A DNA stretch of 53,617 nt from Myxococcales bacterium (GTDB taxonomy: Bacteria > Myxococcota > Myxococcia > Myxococcales > JAKAPL01). Below, one piece after another: positions 23,366-33,063 of this stretch. The stretch spans positions 1 to 53,617 of the forward strand of contig JAJXUD010000028.1 of NCBI GenBank assembly GCA_021783235.1, given 5' to 3'. How positions within the stretch are numbered: the stretch's first letter is position 1; every line of letters starts with the position of its first letter. A program made the position numbers and the translations under genes. The notes beneath the pieces are model-generated. The model did no database searches. It saw only the letters and a list, made by a program, of their open reading frames with translations, and had not been told where the DNA came from.

Positions 23366-25465
23366 CTACTTCCGCTCGGCCGCGAGCTTGTCGCGGTAGG
23401 CCTTCATCATGGCCTCCTGCTCGGGCTTCGGCACCGCGGAGTAGCGCGCGAACTCCATGGTGAACTCGCCCTTCCCCTGCGTCGCGGACCGGAGGTCGGT
23501 CGAGTAGCCGAACATGTTGTTCAGCGGGACGAGGGCCACCGCCGTGAAGCCGCCCTCGGCGCTCTCGGTCGTCTGGATGGTGCCGCGCCGCTGGTTGAGC
23601 TGCCCGACGACCGTCCCCTGGAACTCCTCCGGGGCCTGGACCTCCACCTTCATGATCGGCTCGAGGATGGTCGGCTTCGCCGCGTCGTAGCCCTCGCGGA
23701 AGCCCATGATGGCCGCGGTGCGGAAGGCCTGCTCGCTCGAGTCGACCGCGTGGAAGGCGCCGTCGTTGATGACGCAGCGGACGCCCGACACGGGGAAGCC
23801 GATGAGGCTGCCCTTCCGCATGGCCTCCTGGAAGCCCTTGTCGCAGGCCGGGATGAACTCGCGCGGGATCGTGCCGCCCGTGATCTCGTCGACGAACTCG
23901 TAGTGCTCGACCGCGTCCGCCGGCAGCGGCTCCATGAAGCCGCAGACGCGGGCGAACTGGCCCGAACCGCCCGTCTGCTTCTTGTGGGTGTACGCGAACT
24001 CGCCGCGCTGCGTGATGGTCTCGCGGTAAGCCACCTGCGGCTTGCCGGCGATCACCTCGCAGTTGTACTCGCGCCGCATCCGCTCGATGTAGATCTCGAG
24101 GTGGAGCTCGCCCATGCCGCTGATGATCGTCTGGGCCGACTCCTCGTCCCGGTGGACCCGGAACGTCGGGTCCTCCTTGGTGAAGCGGTTCAGCGCCTTC
24201 GAGAAGTTGGCCTGGCCGTTGCGGTCCTTCGGGGCGACCGCGAGCGAGATGACGGCGTCGGGCACGTGCATCGAGGTCATCGTGTAGCTGACCTGCCCGT
24301 CGGTGAAGGTGTCGCCCGAGGAGCACTCGACGCCGAAGAGCGCCACGATGTCGCCGGCGTAGGCCTCGCCCACGTCGTTCATCTCGCTCGAGTGCATCCG
24401 GACGATGCGGGGGATCTTCACCCTCTTCTGATTCGCCTGGTTCAGGATGAAGTCGCCCTTCGCGATGCGCCCCTGGTAGATGCGCATGTAGGTGAGCTGA
24501 CCGTAGCGGCCGTCCTCGAGCTTGAAGGCGAGGCCGACGAACGGCTTCGCCGGATCGGAGACCAGCACCACCTTCTGCTCGTTGTTCTTCTGGTCGTGCG
24601 CCTCGTTGACGACCTCGGTCGGGTTCGGCAGGTAGTCGCGAACGCCGTCGAGGAGGAGCTGAACGCCCTTGTTCTTGTAGGCCGAGCCGCACATCACCGG
24701 CGTCATCTTGAGCGCGATGGTGGCGCGCCGGATGGCCGCCTTCAGCTCGTCGTTCGAGATCTCCTCGTCGCCGACGAACTTCTCGGCGAGCTGGTCGTCC
24801 ACCTCGGCCACCTGCTCGACGATCTGCCGGCGGGCCGCGATGGCGCTGTCCTTGTAGTCGGCGGGGACCTCCTCGACGCGGATGTTCTCGCCGTTGTCGC
24901 CGTCGAAGTAGAAGGCCTTGCCCGTGATCGGGTCGATGATGCCCTGGAAGCGGTCCTCCGCGCCGATGGGGAGCTGGAGCATCACCTGGTGGTGGCCGAG
25001 CTTCTCCTTGAGCTGGGTCGCGACGCGCTGGTAGTTGGCGCCGGCCCGGTCCATCTTGTTGACGAAGGCGATGCGGGGCACCCGGTAGCGCTTCATCTGC
25101 CGGTCGACCGTGATCGACTGGCTCTGAACGCCCGAGACCGAGCAGAGCACCAGGATGGCGCCGTCGAGGACGCGCAGGGCCCGCTCGACCTCGATCGTGA
25201 AGTCGACGTGGCCCGGGGTGTCGATGATGTTGATGTTGTGGTCGCCCCACATGCAGTAGGTGGCGGCCGACTGGATGGTGATCCCCTTCTCGCGCTCGAG
25301 GTCCATCGAATCCATCTTGGCGCCGACACCGTCCTTGCCGCGGACCTCGTGGATCTCGTGGATCCGGCCGGTGTAGTAGAGGATGCGTTCGGTCAGCGTG
25401 GTCTTGCCCGAGTCGATGTGGGCGCTGATGCCGATGTTGCGGACTTTCTCGATGGGGACGGCCAT
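23366..25465 (-). CDS. fusA: Elongation factor G
   Basis: This 699-residue translational GTPase moves tRNA and mRNA through the ribosome after peptide-bond formation. Motifs are [19 protein letters not shown] (G1), [10 protein letters not shown] (G2), DTPGHVDF (G3) and NKMD (G4). The domain IV tip region and the end [28 protein letters not shown] are normal. It begins [18 protein letters not shown], with Asp-Ser in the P-loop (HIDSGKTT), a form found in the EF-G subgroup of many delta-proteobacteria and also in EF-G2-type paralogues; HIDAGKTT is commoner. It is a single-gene unit here, separated from the str operon genes. Confidence 0.96.
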   Translation of the reverse strand: MAVPIEKVRNIGISAHIDSGKTTLTERILYYTGRIHEIHEVRGKDGVGAKMDSMDLEREKGITIQSAATYCMWGDHNINIIDTPGHVDFTIEVERALRVLDGAILVLCSVSGVQSQSITVDRQMKRYRVPRIAFVNKMDRAGANYQRVATQLKEKLGHHQVMLQLPIGAEDRFQGIIDPITGKAFYFDGDNGENIRVEEVPADYKDSAIAARRQIVEQVAEVDDQLAEKFVGDEEISNDELKAAIRRATIALKMTPVMCGSAYKNKGVQLLLDGVRDYLPNPTEVVNEAHDQKNNEQKVVLVSDPAKPFVGLAFKLEDGRYGQLTYMRIYQGRIAKGDFILNQANQKRVKIPRIVRMHSSEMNDVGEAYAGDIVALFGVECSSGDTFTDGQVSYTMTSMHVPDAVISLAVAPKDRNGQANFSKALNRFTKEDPTFRVHRDEESAQTIISGMGELHLEIYIERMRREYNCEVIAGKPQVAYRETITQRGEFAYTHKKQTGGSGQFARVCGFMEPLPADAVEHYEFVDEITGGTIPREFIPACDKGFQEAMRKGSLIGFPVSGVRCVINDGAFHAVDSSEQAFRTAAIMGFREGYDAAKPTILEPIMKVEVQAPEEFQGTVVGQLNQRRGTIQTTESAEGGFTAVALVPLNNMFGYSTDLRSATQGKGEFTMEFARYSAVPKPEQEAMMKAYRDKLAAERK

Positions 25466-25553
25466 GGTTTTCCTTCGGCTCTCCGGGAGGGCTAGAGGTC
25501 GTCTTTCAACACTGGGGCGGGGCTAACTACTTCCAATGGACGCAAAAGGCAAG

Positions 25554-25576
25554 CGAGGGGGGTCCCCCACCCCTCG
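25554..25576 (-). terminator. Probable intrinsic terminator after the large lipoprotein gene
   Basis: Read on the minus strand just past the lipoprotein stop, a 7-bp stem CGAGGGG/CCCCTCG, extendable by G-C pairs inside, is followed by a T-containing tract (CTTGCCTTTTG). The tract is imperfect, so termination is probable rather than certain. Confidence 0.5.
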
Positions 25577-25585
25577 GCTCGAGGC

Positions 25586-27400
25586 CTACGGCACCGAGAA
25601 CATCGTGCAATTACCGACGCTTCCGGCGTCGAAGCCGCAGCTTCCGCCATCGGCGCCGGGGATCTCCCACTCCTCCAGACAGACGTAGTAGCTCCCCTGG
25701 GCCGAGGGGGTGAAGTAGGCGGATCCGCCGTCCGGGACGAGGCCGTAGGCGAGCCCCGAGGGCTGCGTCGCGGCCACGTCCCAGCCGTAGGCGTAGTTCG
25801 CGCTGTCGTCCTGGGAGGGGACGAACTCGACCGTCACCCCCGGACCGATTCCGCCGTCCTCGAGCGGGACCGGCGAGGCGGCGGGCTTCGGGACGGCCGT
25901 CGCCTGGGCGAGCACCGTGACGATCTGCCCGCCGTCCGGCGCGCCCGGGTCGTCCGACTGGATGACGAGCGAGCCCACCGGGTCGTTCAAGAGCCCGTCG
26001 TCCGCGTAGGCCACCGTGACCAGAAGACCTGCGTCCGGCTGCACGGTGGCGGGCAGCGGCTGGGCCGGCACCGCCGAGAAGGTGCCGAGGGGGTTCGTCG
26101 CGTTGCCGGCAGGGAAGCCGAGCTGGGAGATGGTCAGCGCCGAGTTGCCGCAGTTGCCGAGCGTCAGCAGCGCCTGCGCGCTGCCGCAGAAGGGCACGGG
26201 CTGGAGCTGAACCGGCTCGGGAGCGGCGCAGAGCCTCCCCCCCGAGTGAGCGACGACCGCGGCCGTCACGCTGCCGCTCCCCGCGGCCGAGCTGTAGCCG
26301 ATTCCGAGCTGGTCCTGGAAGAAGCCCGTGCCGGGCGAGGTGAAGGCCACGACGCAGACGAGCTGCGAGGCGCCGCCGTCGGCGCCGACCGGCAGGAGCA
26401 GCGTCCCCGCGTCCCAGCCCTGCGCGACCGCGAACGGGGGGGCGCCGTTCGCGAGCAGCGGCGCGTCGAGCGTCACCGGAATGGCGCCCGTGTTCGTCAC
26501 CTGGAAGCTCTCGGTCACGGTGGCACCCTGGGGCACCGCGCCGAAGTCGTAGCTCTCCGGGTTCAGCGCGACCGTCGAGGCGAGCCCTGCGCCCTCGAGC
26601 TGGTAGACGAACGTCCCAGGCGTGCTCGTGTTCGTGCCCGAGGGATCGTTCGTCACGAGCGTCAGCGTCGCGCTGTCCGGGGGGTTCGTGGTCGTCGGGG
26701 TGTAACGGATCGTCAGCGTGAGCGGGCTTGCGGGCGAGACCGAGATGGGCAGCGCGGGCAGCCCCGGCAGGCTGAAGGGACCGGCGCCGCCGTCGGCGCC
26801 CGCGATCGTCACCTGCGTGATCTCGAGCGGCGGGCAGCCCTCGTCCGAGACGACGAGCGTGTCGTCGCCGTGGCTGCCGACGAGGACCCCGTCCCAGAGG
26901 AGCACGCTGCAGTCCTGCCGAGAGACCGGCTTGCCGGCCTGGCTGTAGCCGCAGACCGCCGAGTAGCTCGGGGCGCTCGCGCCGCCCTGCCCGGTGCCGA
27001 TGAGCGAGGCCGAGATCTCGGCGGGGCTGCCGTCGCCGTCGACCACGATCTTGCCCGAGGCCGGTCCCTGGCCTGGCGCGGTGAAGGCGAGGGGGAGCGC
27101 CGATCGGCCGCCCGAGGCGAGCGTGAACGGGGTCGGCGGCAGCCCCGTCCCGGCGAAGCCCGTGCCCGAGACCGAGATCGACGTGACCTGGACGTCGACG
27201 TCCGAGACGTTCGCGAGCGAGAGGCTCTTCGGAACCGCCGCCCCCGGGCAGCCGCCGCCGAAGTCGACGGCCTTGCCGGTGACGTCCACGGTCCCGTCGT
27301 AGAGGGCGATGGCGCCCTGCGCGGCGTTCGTCTTGTTCTGCGGACGGCAGCAGGCGGAGAGAGTCAGGAGAGCGGCAGACCAGACGAGGGCTCGTTCCAT
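25586..27400 (-). CDS. Large lipoprotein with ASH/choice-of-anchor-type beta domains
   Basis: This 604-residue exported protein starts MERALVWSAALLTLSAC-C, a lipoprotein signal with lipobox cysteine at about 17. The mature part consists of several beta-sandwich repeats of about 100 residues with the phrases LSLANVSDVDVQVTSISVSGTGF, SYDFGAVPQGATVTESFQVTNTGAIPVTLD and LTLGNCGNSALTISQLGF. These are typical of ASPM-SPD2-Hydin (ASH) or choice-of-anchor D domains (FG.V..G......V.N.G..P). Such proteins are abundant in myxobacteria, with unknown roles at the surface. The later ATG (27400) was chosen over the one at 27418 because it begins the signal peptide. Confidence 0.82.
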   Translation of the reverse strand: MERALVWSAALLTLSACCRPQNKTNAAQGAIALYDGTVDVTGKAVDFGGGCPGAAVPKSLSLANVSDVDVQVTSISVSGTGFAGTGLPPTPFTLASGGRSALPLAFTAPGQGPASGKIVVDGDGSPAEISASLIGTGQGGASAPSYSAVCGYSQAGKPVSRQDCSVLLWDGVLVGSHGDDTLVVSDEGCPPLEITQVTIAGADGGAGPFSLPGLPALPISVSPASPLTLTIRYTPTTTNPPDSATLTLVTNDPSGTNTSTPGTFVYQLEGAGLASTVALNPESYDFGAVPQGATVTESFQVTNTGAIPVTLDAPLLANGAPPFAVAQGWDAGTLLLPVGADGGASQLVCVVAFTSPGTGFFQDQLGIGYSSAAGSGSVTAAVVAHSGGRLCAAPEPVQLQPVPFCGSAQALLTLGNCGNSALTISQLGFPAGNATNPLGTFSAVPAQPLPATVQPDAGLLVTVAYADDGLLNDPVGSLVIQSDDPGAPDGGQIVTVLAQATAVPKPAASPVPLEDGGIGPGVTVEFVPSQDDSANYAYGWDVAATQPSGLAYGLVPDGGSAYFTPSAQGSYYVCLEEWEIPGADGGSCGFDAGSVGNCTMFSVP

Positions 27401-27430
27401 GCCGCTGGACGCTACCACCGCGTCCCAGGT

Positions 27431-28492
27431 TCAAACCACCTCGATCGTGCCCGCCTCGCCGTCCCGTTTGGTCGCCTCGATCTCGCCAATCTCCGCGCCG
27501 ACGAGCCCCTCGCGGGCGAGCGCCTCCCGGTAGCCGAGGGCATCCTCCGGGGCAAGCGCGACGAGCAGCCCGCCCGAGGTCTGGGCATCCGCGAGGAGGA
27601 GCCGGCTGGTCTCGGAGACCCCCGCGTCGAAGCGGGTGAAGCCTCGCGCCCAGTCGAGGTTGCGCCGGCTGCCGCCGGGGAAGCTCCCGTTGACCGCGAG
27701 CTCGCGGGCCCCCTCGAGCAGGGGGACCGCCGACGCGCGCAGGCGCGCCGCGACGCCGCTGGCCGCGAGGAGGTTGTGCAGGTGGCCGAGCAGCCCGAAG
27801 CCCGTCACGTCGGTGCAGGCCGCGGCCCCATGCTCGAGCATGAGCTCCGAGGCGCGCCGGTTGAGCCGGGCCATCGAGGCGACCGCCTCCTCGATGGCGG
27901 CCGGGCTCGCGATCCCCTTCTTGATCGCGTTGCTGACGACCCCCGTCCCGATCGCCTTGGTGAGCAGCAGCCGGTGGCCCGGCCTCGCGCCGCGGTTGAG
28001 CACGGCCTTCGCCGGGTCGACGAGCCCCGTGACGGCGAGACCGAACTTGGGCTCGGGGTCCTCCACGGTGTGGCCCCCGATCACGGCGACGCCCGCCTCG
28101 TCGGTCTTCGAGAGGCCTCCGGCGAGGATCCGCTCGAGCGTCTCGAGCGAGAGGACCTTCGACGGAAATCCGACGAGGTTCAGCGCCGTGACGGGCCGCG
28201 CCCCCAAGGCATAGACGTCGCTCAGCGCGTTCGCCGCCGCGATCTGGCCGTAGGTGAACGGGTCGTCGACCACCGGCGAGAAGAAGTCGACGGTCTGCAC
28301 GAGGCAGACTCCCTCCGCCACGCGGTAGATCGCCGCGTCGTCCCCGGGCCCCTCCCCGAAGAGAAGGGCCGGATCGTGTCGCCGGTGCAGGCTCTCGAGG
28401 ACCTCGCCGAGGTCCTTCGCGGGGAGCTTGCAGGCTCAGCCGCCGCCGGAGGCGAGCGACGTCAGGCGCGGAGGGGGGGAGGGCTCGTTCAT
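27431..28492 (-). CDS. selD: Selenide, water dikinase (selenoprotein; in-frame TGA at codon 19)
   Basis: SelD makes selenophosphate from selenide and ATP, the selenium donor for selenocysteine synthesis. The gene is read through a TGA: from ATG at 28492 the frame runs MNEPSPPPRLTSLASGGG-U-ACKLP, with TGA at 28438-28436 (residue 19). The following frame continues without a stop for 334 codons to 27431. U19 stands where E. coli SelD has catalytic Cys17, and K22 matches Lys20. Later motifs are GDDAAIYRV, VQTVDFFSPVVDDPFTYGQIAAANALSDVYALG, GGHTVEDPEPKFG and CTDVTGFGLLGH. Full length is 353 residues, normal for the family. A gene finder that treats TGA as a stop would give a truncated protein starting near 28321. 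selB lies 5 kb away. Confidence 0.94.
28398..28435 (-). promoter_or_regulatory. Candidate bacterial SECIS element in selD
   Basis: Directly 3' of the selenocysteine TGA, an 8-bp perfect stem AGGACCTC/GAGGTCCT closes a GGC loop (28416-28398), 20-38 nt after the TGA. Bacterial SECIS elements are hairpins in the coding sequence immediately downstream of UGA, with the apical loop about 16-37 nt away, and are bound by the C-terminal domain of SelB. The position fits; the exact loop chemistry needed by this SelB is unknown. Confidence 0.65.
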
Positions 28493-28500
28493 GAGCGCGC

Positions 28501-28506
28501 AATATA
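28501..28506 (-). promoter_or_regulatory. Possible -10 box of selD
   Basis: TATATT on the minus strand (28506-28501) lies 8 nt before the selD ATG. The predicted start would be 1-2 nt from the ATG, so the message may be leaderless. No good -35 box is seen 17 bp upstream. Confidence 0.3.
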
Positions 28507-28578
28507 AGCGAGGCGGCGGGTGGGCGCACGCCCGCGCGGTGGCGCCTTCCGACGGGGCCGGTTAGTTTTCAAGGGAAC

Positions 28579-29646
<1,068 letters not shown>

Positions 29647-29695
29647 CGCTCCCCGCGACCGCCGCCGCGCAGCGTGGCGAGGAGCCCTTCGGGAG

Positions 29696-29770
29696 AAAAA
29701 AAAGAAGCGCCATACGCAATTGAAGTGGCGGGGGGGGACCGACTTCAATCAAGCGTATCGCGCTTCCGGC
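29696..29770 (-). ncRNA. Predicted sigma-54-dependent small RNA: one long hairpin with a C8 loop
   Basis: The predicted 75-nt RNA starts at 29770 (+1 of the sigma-54 promoter) and ends in U8 (29703-29696). It folds into a single hairpin: 7 bp (29766-29760 with 29710-29704), a G-G mismatch, 6 bp (29758-29753 with 29717-29712), a small internal loop, 8 bp (29749-29742 with 29726-29719), then two G-C pairs. These close an apical loop of U-C8-G. The hairpin plus U8 is also its own intrinsic terminator. A cytosine run exposed in a loop suits pairing with Shine-Dalgarno sequences. From known biology it resembles Pxr of Myxococcus xanthus, a sigma-54-transcribed developmental small RNA with a cytosine run in a loop, encoded beside an NtrC-type regulator and its kinase. 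Homology to Pxr is an inference. Confidence 0.85.
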
Positions 29771-29781
29771 ATGCTACTAAA

Positions 29782-29796
29782 GCAACCCTCGTGCCA
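29782..29796 (-). promoter_or_regulatory. Sigma-54 (-24/-12) promoter of the small RNA
   Basis: The minus strand reads TGGCACGAGGGTTGC (29796-29782). This matches the sigma-54 consensus TGGCACG-N4-TTGC exactly, with GG and GC separated by 10 bp. Counting from C at -12 puts +1 at 29770, which is the first base before the hairpin. No open reading frame follows in that direction, only the antisense of the clpX-like gene beyond the U8 tract. Confidence 0.9.
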
Positions 29797-29863
29797 CCGA
29801 ATGACAGTCCACAAGTCTTTGAAATCAGACGATTCAACCGGTCACCCGCCCGGGCGAGGCGGC

Positions 29864-29907
29864 TGCATTTGCATCCGCGCATTGCAGAAATGCAACAAAC
29901 ATTGCAA
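29864..29907 (-). promoter_or_regulatory. Candidate upstream activating sites (TGCA-type repeats) for the sigma-54 activator
   Basis: About 95 to 140 bp upstream of the predicted small-RNA start lie clustered TGCA motifs: TGCATTTGCAT (29864-29874), an inverted repeat TTGCA-GAAA-TGCAA (29882-29895) and ATTGCAA (29901-29907). Enhancer sites for NtrC-type activators are inverted repeats at this distance. The stretch is unusually AT-rich for this genome and begins right after the end of the activator gene. Confidence 0.6.
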
Positions 29908-29914
29908 GGGTGCG

Positions 29915-31318
29915 TCAGTTGGCGCCGCGCTGGCGCCGAGGGTCCGTCCCCGACATTCCGAGCCGCTTCATCTTCCGCCAGAGCGTCGCGGGGTGAATCC
30001 CGAGCTCCCGGGAGACGGCGGCCATGTCGAAGGCGTGGCGAGAGAGCGCCGCCCCGATGGCCTCCCGCTCGGCCTCGTCGACGATCCGGGCGAGGGAGCG
30101 GCCGTCGCCCTGGCGCACCTCGGGCGGCGGGGGCCCCTCGACGGGGCCGAGCGGGAAGTCGTCCGCCTGAAGCAGCTCCCTCTCGGCGAGCGCGGCGGCC
30201 TGCTCCACGGCGTTCTCGAGCTCGCGCACGTTGCCGGGGAAGTCGTGTCCGACGAGCCGCGCGACCGCCCCCTCGGTGAGCACGCGACGCGTTCCGCTCC
30301 TCGCGTTGTAGCGCTCGACGAAGTGCTGCGCGAGCAGCGGGATGTCCTCCTTGCGGTCCCGAAGGGGCGGGACATGGAGCGGAACGACGTTGAGCCGGTA
30401 GAACAGGTCCTCGCGGAACCGGCGCTCCGCGATCTCCTGCCGCAGGTCGCGGTTGGTCGCGGCGACCACGCGCACGTCGATCTGGACGCTCTCGCTCTCG
30501 CCGACGCGCCGGATCTCGCCCTCCTGAAGCGCCCGGAGCAACTTGGCCTGGAAGCTCGGCGAGGTCTCCCCCACCTCGTCGATGAAGAGGGTGCCGCCGT
30601 CCGCCTCCTCGAAGAGGCCGCGCCGCGCCTTGATCGCGCCGGTGAAGGCGCCCTTCGCGTGGCCGAAGAGCTCGGACTCGAGCAGGGTGTCGGTGATGGC
30701 GGCGCAGTTGACCGCCACGAAAGGCTTTTGCGCCCGGGGGCTCGCCGCGTGGACGGCGCGCGCAACGAGCTCCTTGCCGGTGCCGCTCTCCCCGGTCACG
30801 AGGACGGTGGCATCGCCGGCGGCGACCCGCGCGACCTTGGCGAGCAGGTCGCGGACCGCGTTCGATCGGCCGATGATGGCCTGCGTCCCGAAGCGCTCGC
30901 GAAACTCGCCCGCCCAGAGCCCGACCTCCCGGAGGAGCTGCCGCCGCTCGAGCGCCCGCGAGAGCCGGATGAGCAGCTCCTCCTGCTTGAACGGCTTCGT
31001 GACGTAGTCGGCGGCCCCGTGCCTCATCGCCTCGACGGCGCTGTCGATCGTGCCGTAGGCCGTCATCATGACGACCTGAATCCCCGGGGCGGCCTGGAGG
31101 GCGCGCCGCAGGAGCTCCAGGCCGTCCATCGGCTCCATCTTGAGGTCGGTCAGGAGGAGATCGAAACCCTCGCCCGCGAGCTTCGCGAGGGCGGACTCCC
31201 CATCCGGGGCCTCGTCCACGTCGAAACCCTCGTGCGAGAGCATCAGGGCGGTCGTCGCCCGCATGTTCCTCTGGTCGTCGACCACGAGCACTCGGGCTCG
31301 CCGCTTCCCAGGAATCAT
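29915..31318 (-). CDS. NtrC-family sigma-54-dependent response regulator
   Basis: This 467-residue activator has three domains. Residues 1-125 are a receiver with phosphoacceptor D58 ([13 protein letters not shown]) and Thr/Lys switch residues (MMTAYG, YVTKPF). The central AAA+ domain has Walker A GESGTGKE, the sigma-54 contact loop GAFTGA (in [12 protein letters not shown]), Walker [12 protein letters not shown] and the arginine-finger region [21 protein letters not shown]. The C-terminus is a Fis-type helix-turn-helix ([23 protein letters not shown]). The intact GAFTGA shows that it can activate sigma-54 polymerase. Its ATG overlaps the kinase stop (ATGA). The sigma-54 small-RNA promoter lies just beyond its 3' end, the likely target. 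In position and type it matches PxrR of Myxococcus. Confidence 0.95.
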   Translation of the reverse strand: MIPGKRRARVLVVDDQRNMRATTALMLSHEGFDVDEAPDGESALAKLAGEGFDLLLTDLKMEPMDGLELLRRALQAAPGIQVVMMTAYGTIDSAVEAMRHGAADYVTKPFKQEELLIRLSRALERRQLLREVGLWAGEFRERFGTQAIIGRSNAVRDLLAKVARVAAGDATVLVTGESGTGKELVARAVHAASPRAQKPFVAVNCAAITDTLLESELFGHAKGAFTGAIKARRGLFEEADGGTLFIDEVGETSPSFQAKLLRALQEGEIRRVGESESVQIDVRVVAATNRDLRQEIAERRFREDLFYRLNVVPLHVPPLRDRKEDIPLLAQHFVERYNARSGTRRVLTEGAVARLVGHDFPGNVRELENAVEQAAALAERELLQADDFPLGPVEGPPPPEVRQGDGRSLARIVDEAEREAIGAALSRHAFDMAAVSRELGIHPATLWRKMKRLGMSGTDPRRQRGAN

Positions 31319-33063
31319 GGCTTCGCTCCCGGCTGCTCGGGAAGGTGGAGGCTGAAGACGGCGCCCCGGGGGGCTCCGGACGCGACGGTGACGCCACCGC
31401 CGTGGCCTTCGAGGATTCGCCGCACCACCGCGAGGCCGAGGCCCGTCCCGGTGGCCTTCGTCGTGAAGAACGGCTCGAAGATCCGGTCCCGCAGGTGCGG
31501 ATCGACGCCGGGACCGTCGTCCTCGACGTCGACGACCACGGCGGCCGCGCCGTTCCACTCCCCGCGGCGAACGACGACCCGCAGCCGCCCCCGATCGCCC
31601 ATCGCCTGCACCGCGTTGACGAAGAGGTTCAGGAGCGCCTGCCGGATCTGCCGCCGATCCATCGCGACCCGGTCGATGCCGGGCTCGACCGCGAGATCGA
31701 GGTCGATGCCAGGCATGGTGATGGAGGCGGCGGCCGCGTCCTCGATCACCTCGGCGACGGGAACGCTCTCGACCGCGAGCTCGTGCGGCTTCGCGAAGTC
31801 GAGCAGATCGCCGATGATCCGGTTGATCCGGTCGGCCTCCTCCTCGAGGATCGAGAGCAGCGTGCCGATCTCGCCGTCCTCGGACCAGCGGCGCCGCAGG
31901 CCGCCGAGGACGTTGAAGATCGCGCCGAGCGGGTTTCTGACCTCGTGGGCCACCGCCGCGGCGAGCTCGCCGAGGGCCGCGAGCCGCTCCCGGCCGACGA
32001 GCTGGGCCTGAGTGGTCTCGAGCTCCGCGTACGAGCGGCGCAGGTCCTCGTTGAGCCGCGCGTTCTCGACGGCGGCGGCGAGGTGGCTCGCGACCGCCTG
32101 GACGCGATCGATCTCCTTCTCGCTGAAGCGACGGAAGGTCCGCGTCTCGTCGAACAGGAGCGAGCCGATGGGCTTGCCGCCGTGGATCATCGGGACCGCG
32201 AGGAGCGACTTGTCGCCGAACCGCTCCACCAGAGTGGGGTTGGCGCGCGGGTCGGTCGTCGCGTCGTAGACGGCGATCGGCCGCCGCTCCGAGAGGGCGA
32301 GCTGGGACAGCGAGCCCACCGGCCCCGCCGGGATGCGAAGCGTGCGCCGGGCCTCTTCCTGCTCGCCGATCCCCGCGGCCCCCCGCAGATCGCCGCTCTT
32401 GGGATCGACGAGGAGGACGAAACAGCCGCTCGCGTCGATGAGGGCGGTGAGCCGACGGGCCGCCGAGTCGAGGACCGTGGAGAGCGGCTCCCCCCGGCTC
32501 AGGGCGCTCGCGACGTCCTGGATCACCGAGAGGTCGGCGATTCGATCGGTCGCCTCGCGGTACTGCCTCGCCTTCTCGATCGAGAGCCCGAGGTGGCGCG
32601 CGGTCGCCTCGGCTTGCCGGACGTCCGAGGAGCTCCAGCGCCGCGGCCGGAAGCCTCCGAGGAGCATGCAGCCGACGGGGCTCGAATGGCCGTTGACCCG
32701 AACGATCAAGACGGACGAGATCCCGAGCTTGACCGCGCGCGGCAGCGTCATCGGGAAGTCGCCGAGATCGCTGATGACGATCGCCGCGTCGCCGCGAAAG
32801 ACATGCGCGGTCGGCAGATCGCTGTCGATCGGGATGGGATCGATCGTCAGCTCGGGCGGAAAGCCCACCTCGCAGATGAGCTGCCGGCGTTCGGGATCGG
32901 CGAGCATCACGACCGCCCCGTCCGCCCCGCAGCTCTCGGCCGCCAGGCGGGCGCTCTGCGCGATCACCTCGCGCTCGTCGAGCGACGGGATCTCGAGGAG
33001 CTCGGGCGCCTCGCGGCCCAGGAGCACGCCGGCCAGCTCGCCCTCGTCGCCGGGAAGGGTCAT
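31315..33063 (-). CDS. GAF-domain sensor histidine kinase, partner of the NtrC-type regulator
   Basis: This 582-residue protein has no transmembrane helix, so the sensor is cytosolic. Two GAF domains occupy about residues 30-165 and 175-335 (phrases GADGAVVMLADPERR and DASGCFVLLVDPKSGDL). A coiled coil then leads to the HisKA domain with H373 in LAAAVAHEVRNPLGAIFN. The ATPase has N box QALLNLFVNAVQAMG, G1 VDVEDDGPGVDP and G2 GTGLGLAVVRRILEGHGG. It overlaps selB upstream and the regulator downstream by ATGA, so the three are translated together. It corresponds by context to PxrK of Myxococcus. The ligand of the GAF domains is unknown. Confidence 0.94.
   Translation of the reverse strand: MTLPGDEGELAGVLLGREAPELLEIPSLDEREVIAQSARLAAESCGADGAVVMLADPERRQLICEVGFPPELTIDPIPIDSDLPTAHVFRGDAAIVISDLGDFPMTLPRAVKLGISSVLIVRVNGHSSPVGCMLLGGFRPRRWSSSDVRQAEATARHLGLSIEKARQYREATDRIADLSVIQDVASALSRGEPLSTVLDSAARRLTALIDASGCFVLLVDPKSGDLRGAAGIGEQEEARRTLRIPAGPVGSLSQLALSERRPIAVYDATTDPRANPTLVERFGDKSLLAVPMIHGGKPIGSLLFDETRTFRRFSEKEIDRVQAVASHLAAAVENARLNEDLRRSYAELETTQAQLVGRERLAALGELAAAVAHEVRNPLGAIFNVLGGLRRRWSEDGEIGTLLSILEEEADRINRIIGDLLDFAKPHELAVESVPVAEVIEDAAAASITMPGIDLDLAVEPGIDRVAMDRRQIRQALLNLFVNAVQAMGDRGRLRVVVRRGEWNGAAAVVVDVEDDGPGVDPHLRDRIFEPFFTTKATGTGLGLAVVRRILEGHGGGVTVASGAPRGAVFSLHLPEQPGAKP

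Noticed and set aside
27431-28321. selD starting at the ATG-like codon at 28321
   Set aside because: This start would remove the glycine-rich active-site segment; the frame clearly continues upstream through a selenocysteine TGA to 28492.
29801-29880. tRNA-Sec gene on the minus strand, suggested by a TTTCAAA and nearby T-arm-like bases
   Set aside because: The flanking bases do not form a 7-nt anticodon loop with a paired stem, and no acceptor stem of the needed length is present.
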